Numbered from the stretch's first letter, positions 1-11,494 are shown. The stretch: 64,000 nt of DNA from Scilla litardierei (GCA_030789695.1 CM061134.1:62540370-62604369), one strand, 5' to 3'. Numbers and translations: made by a program. The notes: generated from the letters alone by a model not told the origin.

Positions 1-641
1 AATAATTGTTGGCAGTTTTCATTTTCCGCTTCTTTCTGATGTTTGATCTGGTAATGATCATAACAGATGAAATAAAAACATGGAAAAAAAATACAAAGAA
101 GATTACCATTACAAGCGGCGGCGATGAACGGCGAGGCGTCGGCCCACACCGCCCCGTCCCCAGAAGGGATCGAATACGGCGCGCGCGGCCGCACGCTGCT
201 GCTCCCTTCTTCCCCGTGGCATCTCTCGAGCGCTGCCATTGAGGCTTCCATGGATGTGCTTTCTTGGCTTTGGGTTTTTGATTGAGAATGTGGATAGCAA
301 GTGGCTTTGTTTGCAATTTATAGCAGAGAGAGAGAGAGAGTTGCATGCATCTCACACGGAACATCGAGTGGAAAGGCAAATAGGTGTACAGGGATGATGA
401 TTACGTGGTCAGAGCGGCATTTACTCTGAGATGACTGCATGCAGCTGTCTGGAACTTGCCCTGTCTGGAACTTGAATATATCTCTCTCCTGTCGTTCATT
501 TATCTTTCTAGCTCTTACTCTCGTCTATCTTTAACTTAATGCAATTATTAATCTGTATGTATATTAATGTAAAAAAATTAATATTAATTATTGTTTTGTT
601 TATCAAATCTTATTTTCTTAGACATGTATGTACAAGACTAT
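1..641. other. left flank, no recognised gene
   Basis: AT-rich flank with one GC-rich island (about 110-240) and a short GA dinucleotide run near 325-341. I see no transposon ends or RNA gene. The island holds a short ORF listed separately. The sequence abuts the left inverted repeat of the split element at 642. Confidence 0.4.
124..285 (+). CDS. possible short ORF or first-exon fragment, unrecognised
   Basis: A 53-codon ORF starts with MNGEASAHTAPSPEGIEYGA and ends at a TGA. Its first two thirds are GC-rich, unlike the AT-rich flanks, which is the only reason to list it. It could be a first exon or gene fragment of a cellular gene to the left, or chance. The opposite strand is also open across part of it (109-300). 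I recognise no family and assign no function. Confidence 0.12.
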   Translation: MNGEASAHTAPSPEGIEYGARGRTLLLPSSPWHLSSAAIEASMDVLSWLWVFD

Positions 642-902
642 GGCTGTGTTTGGTTGCATGAAAAAGGAAAGAAAGAAAAGTGAAATGAAAAGGAAATAGA
701 AAGAAAAAGAAAAGGAAAAGTAAACCGATTTCTTTTTTATGTTTGGTTAGTGAGGAAAATTGTAAAGAAAATTAAAAGGAAAATGGTAAGAAAAATGATT
801 TCTCATGTTTGGTTGCTTATGAAAATGAAAAGGAAAACTAGAAAGAAATATGATTTTATTTATAATTAATATTTTAAAGGGTCTCATTTTTCTATTAAAC
901 TC

Positions 903-1941
903 TGTTACGACCTAAAGATCGTAGGGGTCCCGCCCGAATCCACCCACATGGTCCACGGACTCTCCGCTTCATAAAAGGGTCGCCACCCCGAAAATCCGGG
1001 GCAATATGGAGACGGGCGCGCCTTGTAGCGTTCCCCGACCCGGTTGAGGTGAACAACCACAGCCGCTCGACCCATCGGGGGTAGCGCGCTTGGGGACGCT
1101 TGAGTAGCTAAGCCGGGCCTACTGACAGGCACGGACGTATCCATCCGCACAGGCGGACCATGGCTCATGACCGATCGGTACGACCCGCTCGATTCCCATG
1201 AACCGCGGCGCCTAGAATGATACGGCCCGACCTTTAGTTCGTCACCAACGACAAACGACCTAGGATAAGGACACGACTGACACATACGTTACCCGATCGA
1301 CTGACTGTTAGCGCTTTCGGCCCTGACATCCCGACAAAAGCACCCCTAGGCCGTTGCGCCGCCTGACAAAAGCATGTCAGGAACTCCTGTTCCCGACGTC
1401 CTTGTCCGAAGCTTCCGCTGACACCCGAGCCAGCTCAGCACGCCTAGTCATCACCCGTCAGGTATAAATACCCCCTCTCCTCTTACGGAAAGGGGGTTGG
1501 AAAATTCTCTCTTAATCTATAATTCACACACGAGAACAAGGGTCGTCCATATCTTTGTTCTCCCACCCATAGCTCGCCACGTGCGGTCGACACACCGTTA
1601 GTCCGGCCGGCGTGTCTAGCCCCCCATTTTAAGCCCTATTACTGACTTAGGCATCGGAGGGGCTAAGGGTTGAACCACAACCCTGCCCTTCTGACGAGTT
1701 GTTCGTGCTGCAGGAGAGCTCGTCCCTTGACCAAAGTCAGCGTCAGCCCCCTGCCGTCCAACCCTCCTCAGCTGCATCCGGCGAGATTCGACCCCGTGAG
1801 CGCCACCGGCAGTGGATTCAACTTCTTCACCCCACTAATCACTTGTAAAACAGCCTACCTAAACCTTCTTCTCCATATAACCATCGTGCCCTTGGTTCCC
1901 CATAATACAAATTCATTGTACGCGAGTTCCACCTAGTAACA
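903..1941 (+). repeat. 5' LTR of the Tat-like element
   Basis: Begins TGTTACGACC and ends GTAACA. It matches 10456-11494 over its full length with about 19 substitutions and no length change. A TATA box lies at 1463. The TG...CA ends and the adjoining primer-binding site fix the borders. Confidence 0.95.
1463..1470 (+). promoter_or_regulatory. LTR TATA box
   Basis: TATAAATA sits about 480 bp before the end of the LTR, just after a GC-rich stretch and before a C/T-rich tract. It is the best core promoter candidate for the element's RNA. The 3' LTR copy is at 11016-11023. Confidence 0.6.
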
Positions 1942-1943
1942 AT

Positions 1944-1961
1944 TGGCGCCGTCTGTGGGAA
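1944..1961 (+). other. primer-binding site
   Basis: TGGCGCCGTCTGTGGGAA starts two bases after the 5' LTR. A tRNA 3' end complementary to TGGCGCC... is the usual minus-strand primer. The sequence is typical of plant Tat-type gypsy elements; I do not assign the tRNA. Confidence 0.75.
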
Positions 1962-1976
1962 CGAAGGGTCACACCC

Positions 1977-4900
1977 ATGTTAGACTCCATGCCGATCTCG
2001 CGGAACCCTGACCACGGCAAAGATCTCGTGGGTCAGGAACCGCTCTCCCTACAAATCACCCCGGCGTCCGACCCCCTTCTGGGGACGGGCACCGAACCTG
2101 AACCTACTTCGGCCCACGCCGTCCTGAAGAGCTTCGAAGCCGTCACTCAGGCCAATGGAGGCTATCAGACGGCTGGAACGGAGCCTCCGCCCGGCCCCTC
2201 AGAGCCCCAGAACGTGAGGCGGAACCTCCACCTTCAGTTCGAGGAGGAGGGGGAGAACAGGGGGCTCGTAGAGGAGGTTGCGGCCCAGCAAAGGCTCCTG
2301 GAAGAGGAGATGGAAGTTGCACGGCGGTGGAGGCGCCTAGGGGAGGCAGCCGCCGCGCAAAGGCGTTTGGACGAAGCGGCAGAGACCGCCCGAAGGGCCT
2401 ACCAGGACGAAGAGGCCGCTCGCCGCCAACTCCGCCTCATCGTCGCGGAGCGCGAGAGGCTAAGGAGAGAAAACAGGAGCAACCGAGAAATCCTGGACGA
2501 GACGGCGACGGGTCGGCGGCTCGGGGACGGGCGGGACCCGTTGCTGAACATGTCCCCACCCGGAGGAGGCAGCCCGCGTCGCCTGCACCACCCCTCCGAT
2601 ACCCAGCACGAGGAAGCCGTTTGTCGACAACTACGCTTCCTCATCGCCGAGCACGAGAGGCTCCTTCGGGAGAATCAAGAACGGATGGAGGCCCGAGGAG
2701 AGCTGGCCGGGAGGCGCTGGCGCTGGGAGAACCGTAGCCCGCAACCCGTCGAATCCTCGGCCCAAGGAAGGAGCCCCGCCAGAAGACCATCGGGCTACTC
2801 CCCGGGGACGGAGGACCGTCGGCGGCAGAGGCGCGACCGGAGCCAGACCCCCGAATGGCGGAGAGGGGATGCGCCGGATCGCCCAACCTACCCGGAGGAG
2901 GCCACGCCACTTGCACGGTGGATCACGTCCGCCCCAAGGCCCATAAGGTTCAAACCGCCTCACTTGGCCACGTACAATGGGAGAGGCGACCCCCTCACGC
3001 ACGTCCAACAATATCGGGGGGCGATGGAGGCGCAAGACGTGGATGAGGCGTTCCTATGCCGATATTTCTCCCAAAGCCCGAGGGACACCGCGTTGGACTG
3101 GTACTTTGGCTTGCCCGCGAGGTCCGTCGGGAGCTTTGGCGAACTATCCCACAAGTTCTGCTAAGAGTTCCGGGCCGGGCGGACGAAAAAGAAGCCCTTA
3201 GACTATCTCAGCACGATAGTCCAAGGGGAGGGAGAGATAACGGGAAGATACCTCCGCCGCTTTCAGGAGGAAAGACGGGCGGTGGTGACATGCGGCGATG
3301 AGGTGCTTATGCTGGCCTTCAAAACGGGGTTGCGGACTCGGAGCCTCCACAAATCCCTGCTCCGGGATCCCCCAGCCGACTATGAGGCATTGGTTGCTAT
3401 GGCGGAGAGGCACGCGTTGGCCGAGGAGACTCTCGGTGCCAAGGCCTTATTCCCCCCGACGAAACCCTCCCAAGGCGAACCCCGGTCACACCCACGGCCG
3501 AGGCAGGAAGAGGGGCACCGTGGTCGCGACTAGGGCTGTTGACGAACAGAACGTTCGACGAACTACTCGTGAACAAGCTCGGTACATGTTCGTTTACGTT
3601 CGTTTAGGATGCTTAATGAACAAGCTTGAACAAATTTTTAGAGCTCGGTTAGTAAACGAACAGAGCTTGAACATAACCGTGTTCATTCATTTATGTTCAT
3701 GAACAAGCTCGTTAAGTGTTCGTGAATAAGCTCGTTAAGTGATGTTCATAAACAAGCTCGTTAAGTATTCGTGAACGAACATGTACCAAAAATAGTAAAT
3801 TTAGATACATACTATATGTTTTATTATACTTGGAATGGATGCTTGTAATGTGATACATGGAGCTATTATGCTGGATTTGTTTGTTTTTGTCCTGCAAATA
3901 TTTAATCCTTTTATTTAATTGATTTAGTCATTGGCAATAATGTTTAAATATTATTATTCCTGGTTAAAAAATTAACATTTGTTTGTTTGTTTGAAAATCT
4001 GTTCATGAACAAGATTGATTTGTGTTCACGAACATGTTCCTGAACATGTTCACGAACAAGCTCGATAAATCTTGTGAACGAACATAACGTTCGATTAACT
4101 ACTCGTGAACAAGCTCGGTAAATGTTCATTTACGTTCGTTAACGTTCGTTCGGTAAACTTAACGAACAAGCTTGAACAGGTTTTTAGAGCTCGGTTAGTA
4201 AACGAACAGAGCTTGAACATGGATTTTGTTCATGAACAAAACCAAGCTCCCTGTTCAAGCTCGTTCAAGCTCGTTCGTCAACAGCCCTAGTCGCGACCAG
4301 CTGGCCCGGCCAAGGCGGGAACCGCTCGGGCCTCGCCCGCAAGATCGACCTGGCCCGGCGCGCGAGTTCGCTCCGGCCCAAGGGCTCCCTCGAGTCGTCC
4401 CGAGACAAGAAGGCCCCCTACGGGCGCATTACACGCAACTCAATGCCCCCCTGATCGAGGTGATGGCCGCGGCTACACGAGCCGGACTGCTGCCGGAGCC
4501 GCCCCGAGAAATGAAGTCGGACCCAGCTCGGAGAGATTTTAAGAAATACTGCCGATACCACCGGGACCACGGCCACGACACCGACGACTGTTTCACCCTC
4601 AAAAGGGAAATCGAGCGGCTGATCCAGGCGGGCCACCTGGGGGACTTCGTCGGAGGCCGGAGACCGGATCGAGAAGATGGAAACCACCGAAGGGCACGGA
4701 GGGCGGACCCTCCTGCAAACGGCGAGCGGGAACAGCCTCACCCCTCGAAACCCGTCATGCGCATAAACACGATATGCGGCGGGCCATCTTCAGGAGGGGC
4801 ATCGTCGTCAAGCAAAAAGGCGTATGCGAGGCAAGTGATGACGGCGGGTCTTGGAGGGGACCGGAGAGGGAGAAGGATGGCCTACCCTCCCATCACTTTC

Positions 4901-5479
4901 AGCGACGAGGATCTGGAGGGGGTCGAGCAGCCCTACGACGACGCCATCGTCATCGAGGCCCAGATTGGGACGGCCATCGTCAGCCGCCTCCTGATCGACA
5001 CAGGGAGCTCCTGCGACATCCTGTTCATGTCCACCATCGAAAAGATGGGGTTAAGGCCGGCGGACCTGAGACCCTGTACCGGACCCCTCGTCGGATTCAC
5101 CGGTCACTCGACCCCCATCATGGGAGTGATCACGTTGCCGATAACCCTCGGAGAAGAGCCACAAGTCGTCACTCGAATGACGCTGTTCGTGGTGGTCGAC
5201 ATTACGTCGGCGTACAACGTGATAATAGGACGACCTTACATGGTGGCCATCGGAGCGCTCCCCAGCCTTCTCCACCAGATGGTCAAGTTCCAAACCCCCC
5301 GGGGGGTAGGGATCGTGCGGGGAAGCCAGAAGCTGTCTAGGAGCTGCTACGTGGGGTCGACCAAGCACAAGGGACCGGAGATGAACCTGAAGATCGACTC
5401 ACCCGGGCGGAGTTATGACCCCTACCATCCAGAGTTAGCTCCAGCCGATGCTGCCGCAAAGAGGAACAGGACCGGCTAA
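1977..5479 (+). pseudogene. gag: gag-protease of the Tat-like element, broken by a stop and a hAT insertion
   Basis: The ATG lies 36 nt after the LTR. The N-terminal part is rich in Glu, Arg and Ala in heptad-like order (about residues 80-175), likely a coiled coil. A retrotransposon Gag core follows, with FKPPHLATYNGRGDPLTHVQ near residues 330-350. A TAA at 3162-3164 interrupts the frame, which then continues in phase to 3530. There a 759-bp insertion plus 8-bp TSD interrupts it, and coding resumes at 4298. The later part has a zinc-finger-like YCRYHRDHGHDTDDC and an aspartic protease core LLIDTGSSCDILF (about 4990-5030), and ends at a TAA. A normal polyprotein would continue into reverse transcriptase; here nothing does. 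Gag packages RNA into virus-like particles and the protease cuts it. Confidence 0.88.
3531..4289. mobile_element. hAT-like MITE inside gag
   Basis: A 759-bp insertion with perfect 17-bp inverted repeats (TAGGGCTGTTGACGAAC at the left end, its complement at the right end) and a perfect 8-bp TSD, GTCGCGAC, at 3523-3530 and 4290-4297. An 8-bp TSD and a TAGGG-type end fit the hAT superfamily. No transposase is encoded. The interior carries many copies of GAACAAGCTCG and GTTCATGAACAAGC on both strands, so it can fold extensively. It landed after the gypsy element and splits its gag. Confidence 0.92.
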
Positions 5480-5610
5480 TCACTCCAAGGGACGTGGAGC
5501 GCCGATCGTGGTATAGCCGGGAACTGTAAGTCATGAATGAAATATCTTGTTCCCTTTCTTATCTTCGAATTTCGCTTCTTCTGCATGAAAATTTCAGTTC
5601 AAACCTCTCA

Positions 5611-7487
5611 ATGACTCCGGGGCAGGACCAATCCTCGCCACCCAAACCGGAGAGGGGCACGGGCCGAGCTGCGCACTCGCTCCCCCCAAGAAGACCTCCG
5701 GGGCAAGTTCACTGAGCTTGGCCACCCAAACCGGAGCGCCATATGCGGGGTAGGCGACGGCCCAATACCCGTCTGACTATAGAGGCTGCGGGGAGGCGAC
5801 GGCCCAATACCCGCCCTCTTAAAGACTCCGGGGCAGGACCAATCCTCGCCACCCAAACCGGAGAGGGGCGCGGGCCGAGCTGCGCACTCGCTCCCCCCAA
5901 GAAGACCTCCGGGGCAAGTTCACTGAGCTTGGCCACCCAAACTGGAGCGCCATATGCGGGGTAGGCGACGGCCCAATACCCGTCCGACTATAGAGGCTGC
6001 GGGGAGGCGACGGCCCAATACCCGCCCTCTCAAAGACTCCGGGGCAGGACCAATCCTCACCACCCAAACCGGAGAGAGGCACGGGCCGAGCTGCGCACTC
6101 GCTCCCCCCCCAAGAAGACCTCCGGGGCAAGTTCACTGAGCTTGGCCACCCAAACCGGAGCGCCATATGCGGGGTAGGCGACGGCCCAATACCCGTCCGA
6201 CTATAGAGGCTGCGGGGAGGCGACGGCCCAATACCCGCCCTCTCAAAGACTCTGGGGCAGGACCAATCCTCGCCACCCAAACCGGAGAGGGGCACGGGCC
6301 GAGCTGCGCACTCGCTCCCCCCCAAGAAGACATCCGGGGCAAGTTCACTGAGCTTGGCCACCCAAACCGGAGCGCCATATGCGGGGTAGGCGACGGCCCA
6401 ATACCCGTCCGACTATAGAGGCTGCGGGGAGGTGACGGCCCAATACCCGCCCTCTCAAAGACTCCGGGGCAGGACCAATCCTCGCCACCCAAACCGGAGA
6501 GGGGCACGGGCCGAGCTGCGCACTCGCTCCCCCCCCCAAGAAGACCTCCGGGGCAAGTTCACTGAGCTTGGCCACCCAAACCGGAGCGCCATATGCGGGG
6601 TAGGCGACGGCCCAATACCCGTCCGACTATAGAGGCTGCGGGGAGGCGACGGCACAATACCCGCCCTCTCAAAGACTCCGGGGCAGGACCAATCCTCGCC
6701 ACCCAAACCGGAGAGGGGCACGGGCTGAGCTGCGCACTCGCTCCCCCCAAGAAGACCTCCGGGGCAAGTTCACTGAGCTTGGCCACCCAAACCGGAGCGC
6801 CATATGCGGGGTAGGCGACGGCCCAATACCCGTCCGACTATAGAGGCTGCGGGGAGGCGACGGCCCAATACCCGCCCTCTCAAAGACTCCGGGGCAGGAC
6901 CAATCCTCGCCACCCAAACCGGAGAGGGGCACGGGCCGAGCTGCGCACTCGCTCCCCCCCAAGAAGACCTCCGGGGCAAGTTCACTGAGCTTGGCCACCC
7001 AAACCGGAGCGCCATATGCGGGGTAGGCGACGGCCTAATACCCGTCCGACTATAGAGGCTGCGGGGAGGCGACGGCCCAATACCCGCCCTCTCAAAGACT
7101 CCGGGGCAGGACCAATCCTCGCCACCTAAACCGGAGAGGGGCACGGGCCGAGCTGCGTACTCGCTCCCCCCCAAAGAAGACCTCCGGGGCAAGTTCACTG
7201 AGCTTGGCCACCCAAACCGGAGCGCCATATGCGGGGTAGGCGACGGCCCAATACCCGTCCGACTATAGAGGCTGCGGGGAGGCGACGGCCCAATACCCGC
7301 CCTCTCAAAGACTCCGGGGCAGGACCAATCCTCGCCACCCAAACCGGAGAGGGGCACTGGCCGAGCTGCGTACTCGCTCCCCCCCAAAGAAGACCTCCGG
7401 GGCAAGTTTACTGAGCTTGGCCACCCAAACCGGAGCTCCATGTACGGGGTAGGCGACGGACCAATACCCTCCCCCCAGAAAGGGCCT
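5611..7487 (+). repeat. tandem repeat, nine units of 211-214 bp
   Basis: GGGGCAGGACCAATCCTCGC recurs at about 5619, 5830, 6041, 6254, 6466, 6680, 6891, 7103 and 7316, giving spacings of 211-214 bp. Most length change comes from one C-run of six to eight bases. Units are nearly identical. Within a unit, CACCCAAACCGGAG and GGCGACGGCCCAATACCCG each occur twice, so the unit itself arose from duplications. The ninth unit is diverged at its end. It lies between the protease stop and the non-coding 3' part. Open frames across it on both strands follow from the unit sequence and are not genes. Confidence 0.95.
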
Positions 7488-8540
7488 ATCACCCCCCTCA
7501 AACCTCGGGAAACGAATCAGGGTCCGCGAATCAAGGCAACCCCAACGCGGAGCCATCCTTGAGGAGTAACGCCTGACCCCCATAAAGCCGACGCCCGAAA
7601 TGACTTGTCAAACCCAAAAGGACACTCGGGACGAACGCCACGGACAAATGGCACGCCTGCCAAAAAACGGGGTCTGAGGAGGAGTCACATCACACGTCAC
7701 CTATCGGAAACGCTCCCCAAAGAGCGAAATTCCGAGACGGCCCCGACTCTCCATGTAGAGGAAATGAGGACAGAAATACACCATTATAAATTTCCCCCCC
7801 CCCTCAGCTTCCTTGAGGGGGGAGGAAGGCGAGAGAAAGGATGTGGAGAAAGACTAATCATTTCTGCCACCCTCTCCCCCTAAAAATGTGCGGAAAATGC
7901 GAGCTTCGCCGACAGCCAAAGTAAACGATCCCCCAACAGGATATTCCCCTTACACGACGGTTGCCCAGCCTGCTGCTCCCCTCCTTCCTTTAGACAACTT
8001 AAGGCATGGGAACTGGAGCTCCAATGGCATACCATGCCTCTCCACGGACGCCCCGCGCACGCAGGCGTGGCTGGCAGACAACCCAATGGATGGGACAGAC
8101 CCGCCAAATCACCTCACCAGACACCCCGGCAGCCGCCCGCTTCGCCCCAATCGAGGGGAACTTGTCCCCGAGCGCCGGCGTGTTCCAACGGGCTGCTCCG
8201 CTTACACCAGTAGCACCCCCCCTTCCACTCATCGACCTCCCCTGGACCGTTTACGCCAGGAGGACGCACAGATGGGCTACGGACCGCGTCCCCTCACGCC
8301 TATCACACGGAGACTCCAGTCGAGGGGAGCAACAAGGCCCCGCGGGATAGGACAGCCACCAAGGACTCCCTCTCCCCCCAATTCTGGGAATGAGGGCCAA
8401 AGCCACTGCCTGGCTCCGACGCGTCCATCCACCCCTAAGCCGAGGGGGGACCCTCTGAATCAACTCCACGCCCCTTGTCAGGGGCGCGACGCCGGAGAGA
8501 GACGGATCGACTACGATGAGAACCTCCACCTACCTAGAGC
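7488..8540. other. non-coding internal part of the Tat-like element
   Basis: GC-rich sequence without a recognisable domain. A C-run and a G-run around 7794-7824 can form a strong hairpin (CCCCCCTCA against TTGAGGGGGG). A long plus-strand frame from 7888 to 8625 is Pro/Arg/Thr-rich, matches no retroelement domain and runs into the 24-bp repeat, so I treat it as chance. Confidence 0.5.
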
Positions 8541-8612
8541 GATTCAATGTTACGCCTACGGGCCGATTCAATGTTACGCCTACGGGCCGATTCAATGTTA
8601 TGCCTACAGGCC
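8541..8612 (+). repeat. three tandem copies of a 24-bp unit
   Basis: GATTCAATGTTACGCCTACG begins at 8541, 8565 and 8589. The first two units are identical and the third has two substitutions. It lies about 330 bp beyond the end of the antisense ORF. Confidence 0.9.
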
Positions 8613-8944
8613 GATCCTGTTTTAGTAAACTATCAATAATGGCCGATGTAAAGACTACTCCCGGTTGACCGCTATTTATAGCTCGGGCACACCTAGACAC
8701 AAGCAACCCGCGAAAAGGGAGGCTAATTCGCTGTAAAATCTCTCGGGCGCGCTACGCGAAATAAAGGGAGTTAACACGATCCCCCCTACGCCAGGATAGA
8801 AACGGCCGCACCAAGGCGTAACTCTAAGAAGGGAATTTATGCACACACACAGGCAGAAAATCCCAGAAAAATGCGGGGACGAGCCCGGCGAATCTTCACT
8901 TTCGTTCTTTTTTAAAATAAAAAAAGGGGGGAGCCTATACAAAA

Positions 8945-9955
8945 CTACTTGGCGCTTCCGCCAGTCACGACGCCCTCTCCCTCAATGGAATCTCCCACCG
9001 CCCCGCCGGCCTCTGGCTCGTCACCCTCCCCTCCGTCTTCATCCCCCTCCTCGTCGTCGCTGCATGCGACGAGCCCGTCAAGGTCGACTTCTACCGGCGG
9101 GACCAGGCCCGCCACCTTCTCCCTCATCGCGTCTTTGCCTACAAAAGGAAAAGAGAGACAATCAGGGCGAGCCTAGCCCAGAGTTTACAAAACTTCAAAG
9201 ATACCTAGGGTCCAAAAGTCCTGGGCGAGCCGACTGCTCAGCGTTAGACTCGCCCAATGACGGCACGCCTCAGGCAGTTCCACCAAAATCTGAGCTTTGG
9301 CAATATCCTCCCCGGTCAGCTCCACCCCTTCATTTACAAAGGGATTCCGAGCCCCCCAATTCGACATCAGCGCCACGTCTCTTGGCGCCGTCACGAAGAC
9401 GAACTCCCTCATCCAATCGCCGACATCGTCAGGCACCTCGAAGATGAGTTCTCGCCCTCTCCTGGCGCAAACGCGATGATACATCCCCCACTTCCGAATC
9501 ACGAAGAAATGCTGGAACAACGCCAAGGAGGGACTCAAGGAGCAAGCAAGGCACAAGATGAAAAACCCCACTAACAAGCCCCAAGAACGGGGTGCTAAGG
9601 CAAATATCAGCAGCTCCAGGAAATTCAACAAATGAAACAAGCACGGATGGATCGGAAAGCGGAGCCCCAACTCGAAGGACCGGACATAGACCCCGACCTC
9701 ATTATCCCCCGGTGAACTCACCACTTCCTCCAACCCGGGAACCCGCACCTCATAGGGTTGTCGCACAAACCGCACGCGAATCTCCCTGATGTTGATCCTA
9801 TCCAACCTACGTCGGGGGGACTCAATGTCTCTCGGTACAACGGATCGCCATGACCGTCTTTCCCTGGGCCGCCGCACCCCCGGCTGCGACGCCCCCTCGC
9901 CCACCAACTCCTCCCCCACCCGGCTACTTCCTCCAACCTCGAAACGAGAAGCCAT
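8945..9955 (-). CDS. antisense ORF of the Tat-like element, two predicted exons
   Basis: Exon 1 runs 9955 to 9205 and exon 2 runs 9138 to 8945 on the minus strand. The gap 9204-9139 starts GTATCT after CCCTAG and ends in a T-rich tract with TTTTGTAG, so it reads as a 66-nt GT-AG intron. Joining gives 945 nt, 314 codons plus stop, in frame. Residues about 85-170 resemble the 'putative gypsy type transposon' domain (Transposase_28, PF04195): FELGLRFPIHPCLFHLLNFL and later RELIFEVPDDVGDWMREFVF. Exon 2 ends in an acidic Asp/Glu/Gly tail. Antisense ORFs near the 3' end are known in Tat elements; their role is unknown. Without splicing exon 1 ends at a stop at 9185. A 66-nt intron is short for plants, which lowers certainty on splicing. 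Confidence 0.72.
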
Positions 9956-10440
9956 TGATCAGAAAGGAAGGAAATTAACTGTTATTACCTGTTGATCCCT
10001 TGAACCCGGAAGGCGATTGGAAGAAGATGACCGGCGACGGAAGTGGCAAATTAGCCAGCAAGCTCCAAACAGAAATATCAAACGTCGGAGGAGAATCGGA
10101 GAAAGACAAAAACTCCCGCCGACCGCCTCCCAGACCCTTTTAGCGGTAAAGGTGGCCCCCGGGCCATCTCGGCCGTCAGAATTTCGCCACACGGCGCCCA
10201 TCGAGACATCCCCGACGCCTCGACTGGCGTGAGGGTCACCACATCCACGTGTCGCAAACTAAATCGCAGAGACGCTTCGTTTTCCTCTGCCCCCTTTTCA
10301 AATCATAATAATGACCACTAAGGCGGGAGTTCCGAAGCCGCCGCCGTCACTACCCGGTGGGTCCAAGGCCCATATTGATGGTCCAGAGTGTCGGAGGTGG
10401 TTCGCCCTCCGAGCCGAGCCGGGCTGCCGCCTCGGACTCG

Positions 10441-10455
10441 AAGGCCGGGGGCAAT
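10441..10455 (+). other. polypurine tract of the Tat-like element
   Basis: The purine-rich AAGGCCGGGGGCAAT directly precedes the 3' LTR and is the expected plus-strand primer. It is interrupted by pyrimidines, as is common in this group. Confidence 0.6.
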
Positions 10456-11494
10456 TGTTACGACCTAAAGATCGTAGGGGTCCCGCCCGAATCCACCCAC
10501 ATGGTCCATGGACTCTCCGCTTCATAAAAGGGTCGCCACCCCGAAAATCCGGGGCAATATGGAGACGGGCGCGCCTTGTAGCATTCCCAGACCCGGTTGA
10601 GGTGAACAACCACAGCCGCTCGACCCATCGGGGGTAGCGCGCTTGGGGACGCTTGAGTAGCTAAGCCGGGCCTACTAACAGGCACGGACGTATCCATCCG
10701 CACAGGCGGACCATGGCTCATGACCGATCAGTACGACCCGCTCGATTCCCATGAACCGCGGCGCCTAGAATGATACGGCCCGACCTTTAGTTCGTCACCA
10801 ACGACAAACGACCTAGGATAAGGACACGACTGACACATACGTCACCTGACCGACTGACGGTTAGCGCTTTCGGCCCTGACATCCCGACAAAAGCACCCCT
10901 GGGCCATTGCGCCGCCTGACAAAAGCAGGTCAGGAACTCCTGTTCCCGACGTCCTTGTCCGAAGCTTCCGCTGACACCCGAGCCAGCTCAGCACGCCTAG
11001 TCATCACCCGTCAGGTATAAATACCCCCTCTCCTCTTACGGAAAGGGGGTTGGAAAATTCTCTCTTAATCTATAATTCACACACGAGAACAAGGGTCGTC
11101 CATATCTTTGTTCTCCCACCCATAGCTCGCCACGTGCGGTCGACACACCGTTAGTCCGGCCGACGTGTCTAGCCACCCATTTTAAGCCCTATTACTGACT
11201 TAGGCATCGGAGGGGCTAAGGGTTGAACCCCAACCCTGCCCTTCTGACGAGTTGTTCGTGCTGCAGGAGAGCTCGCCCCTTGACCAAAGTCAGCGTCAGC
11301 CCCCTGCCGTCCAACCCTCCTCAGCTGCATCCGACGAGATTCGACCCCGTGAGCGCCACCGGCAGCGGATTCAACTTCTTCACCCCACTAATCACTTGTA
11401 AAACAGCCTACCTAAACCTTCTTCTCCATATAACCATCGTGCCCTTGGTTCCCCATAATACAAATTCATTGTACGCGAGTTCCACCTCGTAACA
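10456..11494 (+). repeat. 3' LTR of the Tat-like element
   Basis: 1,039 bp, TG...CA ends, the same length as the 5' LTR. It is followed at once by the TSD AACTC. The TATA box copy is at 11016-11023. Confidence 0.95.

Larger units (their letters stand above)
903..11494 (+). mobile_element. non-autonomous Tat-like Ty3/gypsy element (Gag-protease only)
   Basis: A complete element bounded by two 1,039-bp LTRs and a perfect 5-bp TSD (AACTC at 898-902 and 11495-11499). In order it has 5' LTR, primer-binding site, gag-protease, tandem repeats, non-coding DNA, an antisense two-exon ORF, polypurine tract and 3' LTR. No reverse transcriptase, RNase H or integrase is visible, so it would need an autonomous relative to move. 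An antisense ORF near the 3' end is known from the Tat lineage, and gag-only elements are known as TR-GAG elements. About 19 mismatches between the LTRs by eye (~1.8%) suggest a fairly recent insertion. Confidence 0.93.

Noticed and set aside
2327..3046. Alternate-frame and minus-strand ORFs over gag
   Set aside because: Shadows of the GC-rich gag reading frame.
5608..7583. Many overlapping ORFs on both strands, 60-243 codons
   Set aside because: They are all produced by the ~212-bp tandem unit having no stops in several frames; translations repeat the unit and match no domain.
7888..8625. 245-codon plus-strand ORF
   Set aside because: Low-complexity Pro/Arg/Thr-rich translation, no domain, and it ends in the 24-bp repeat. 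Probably GC-driven.
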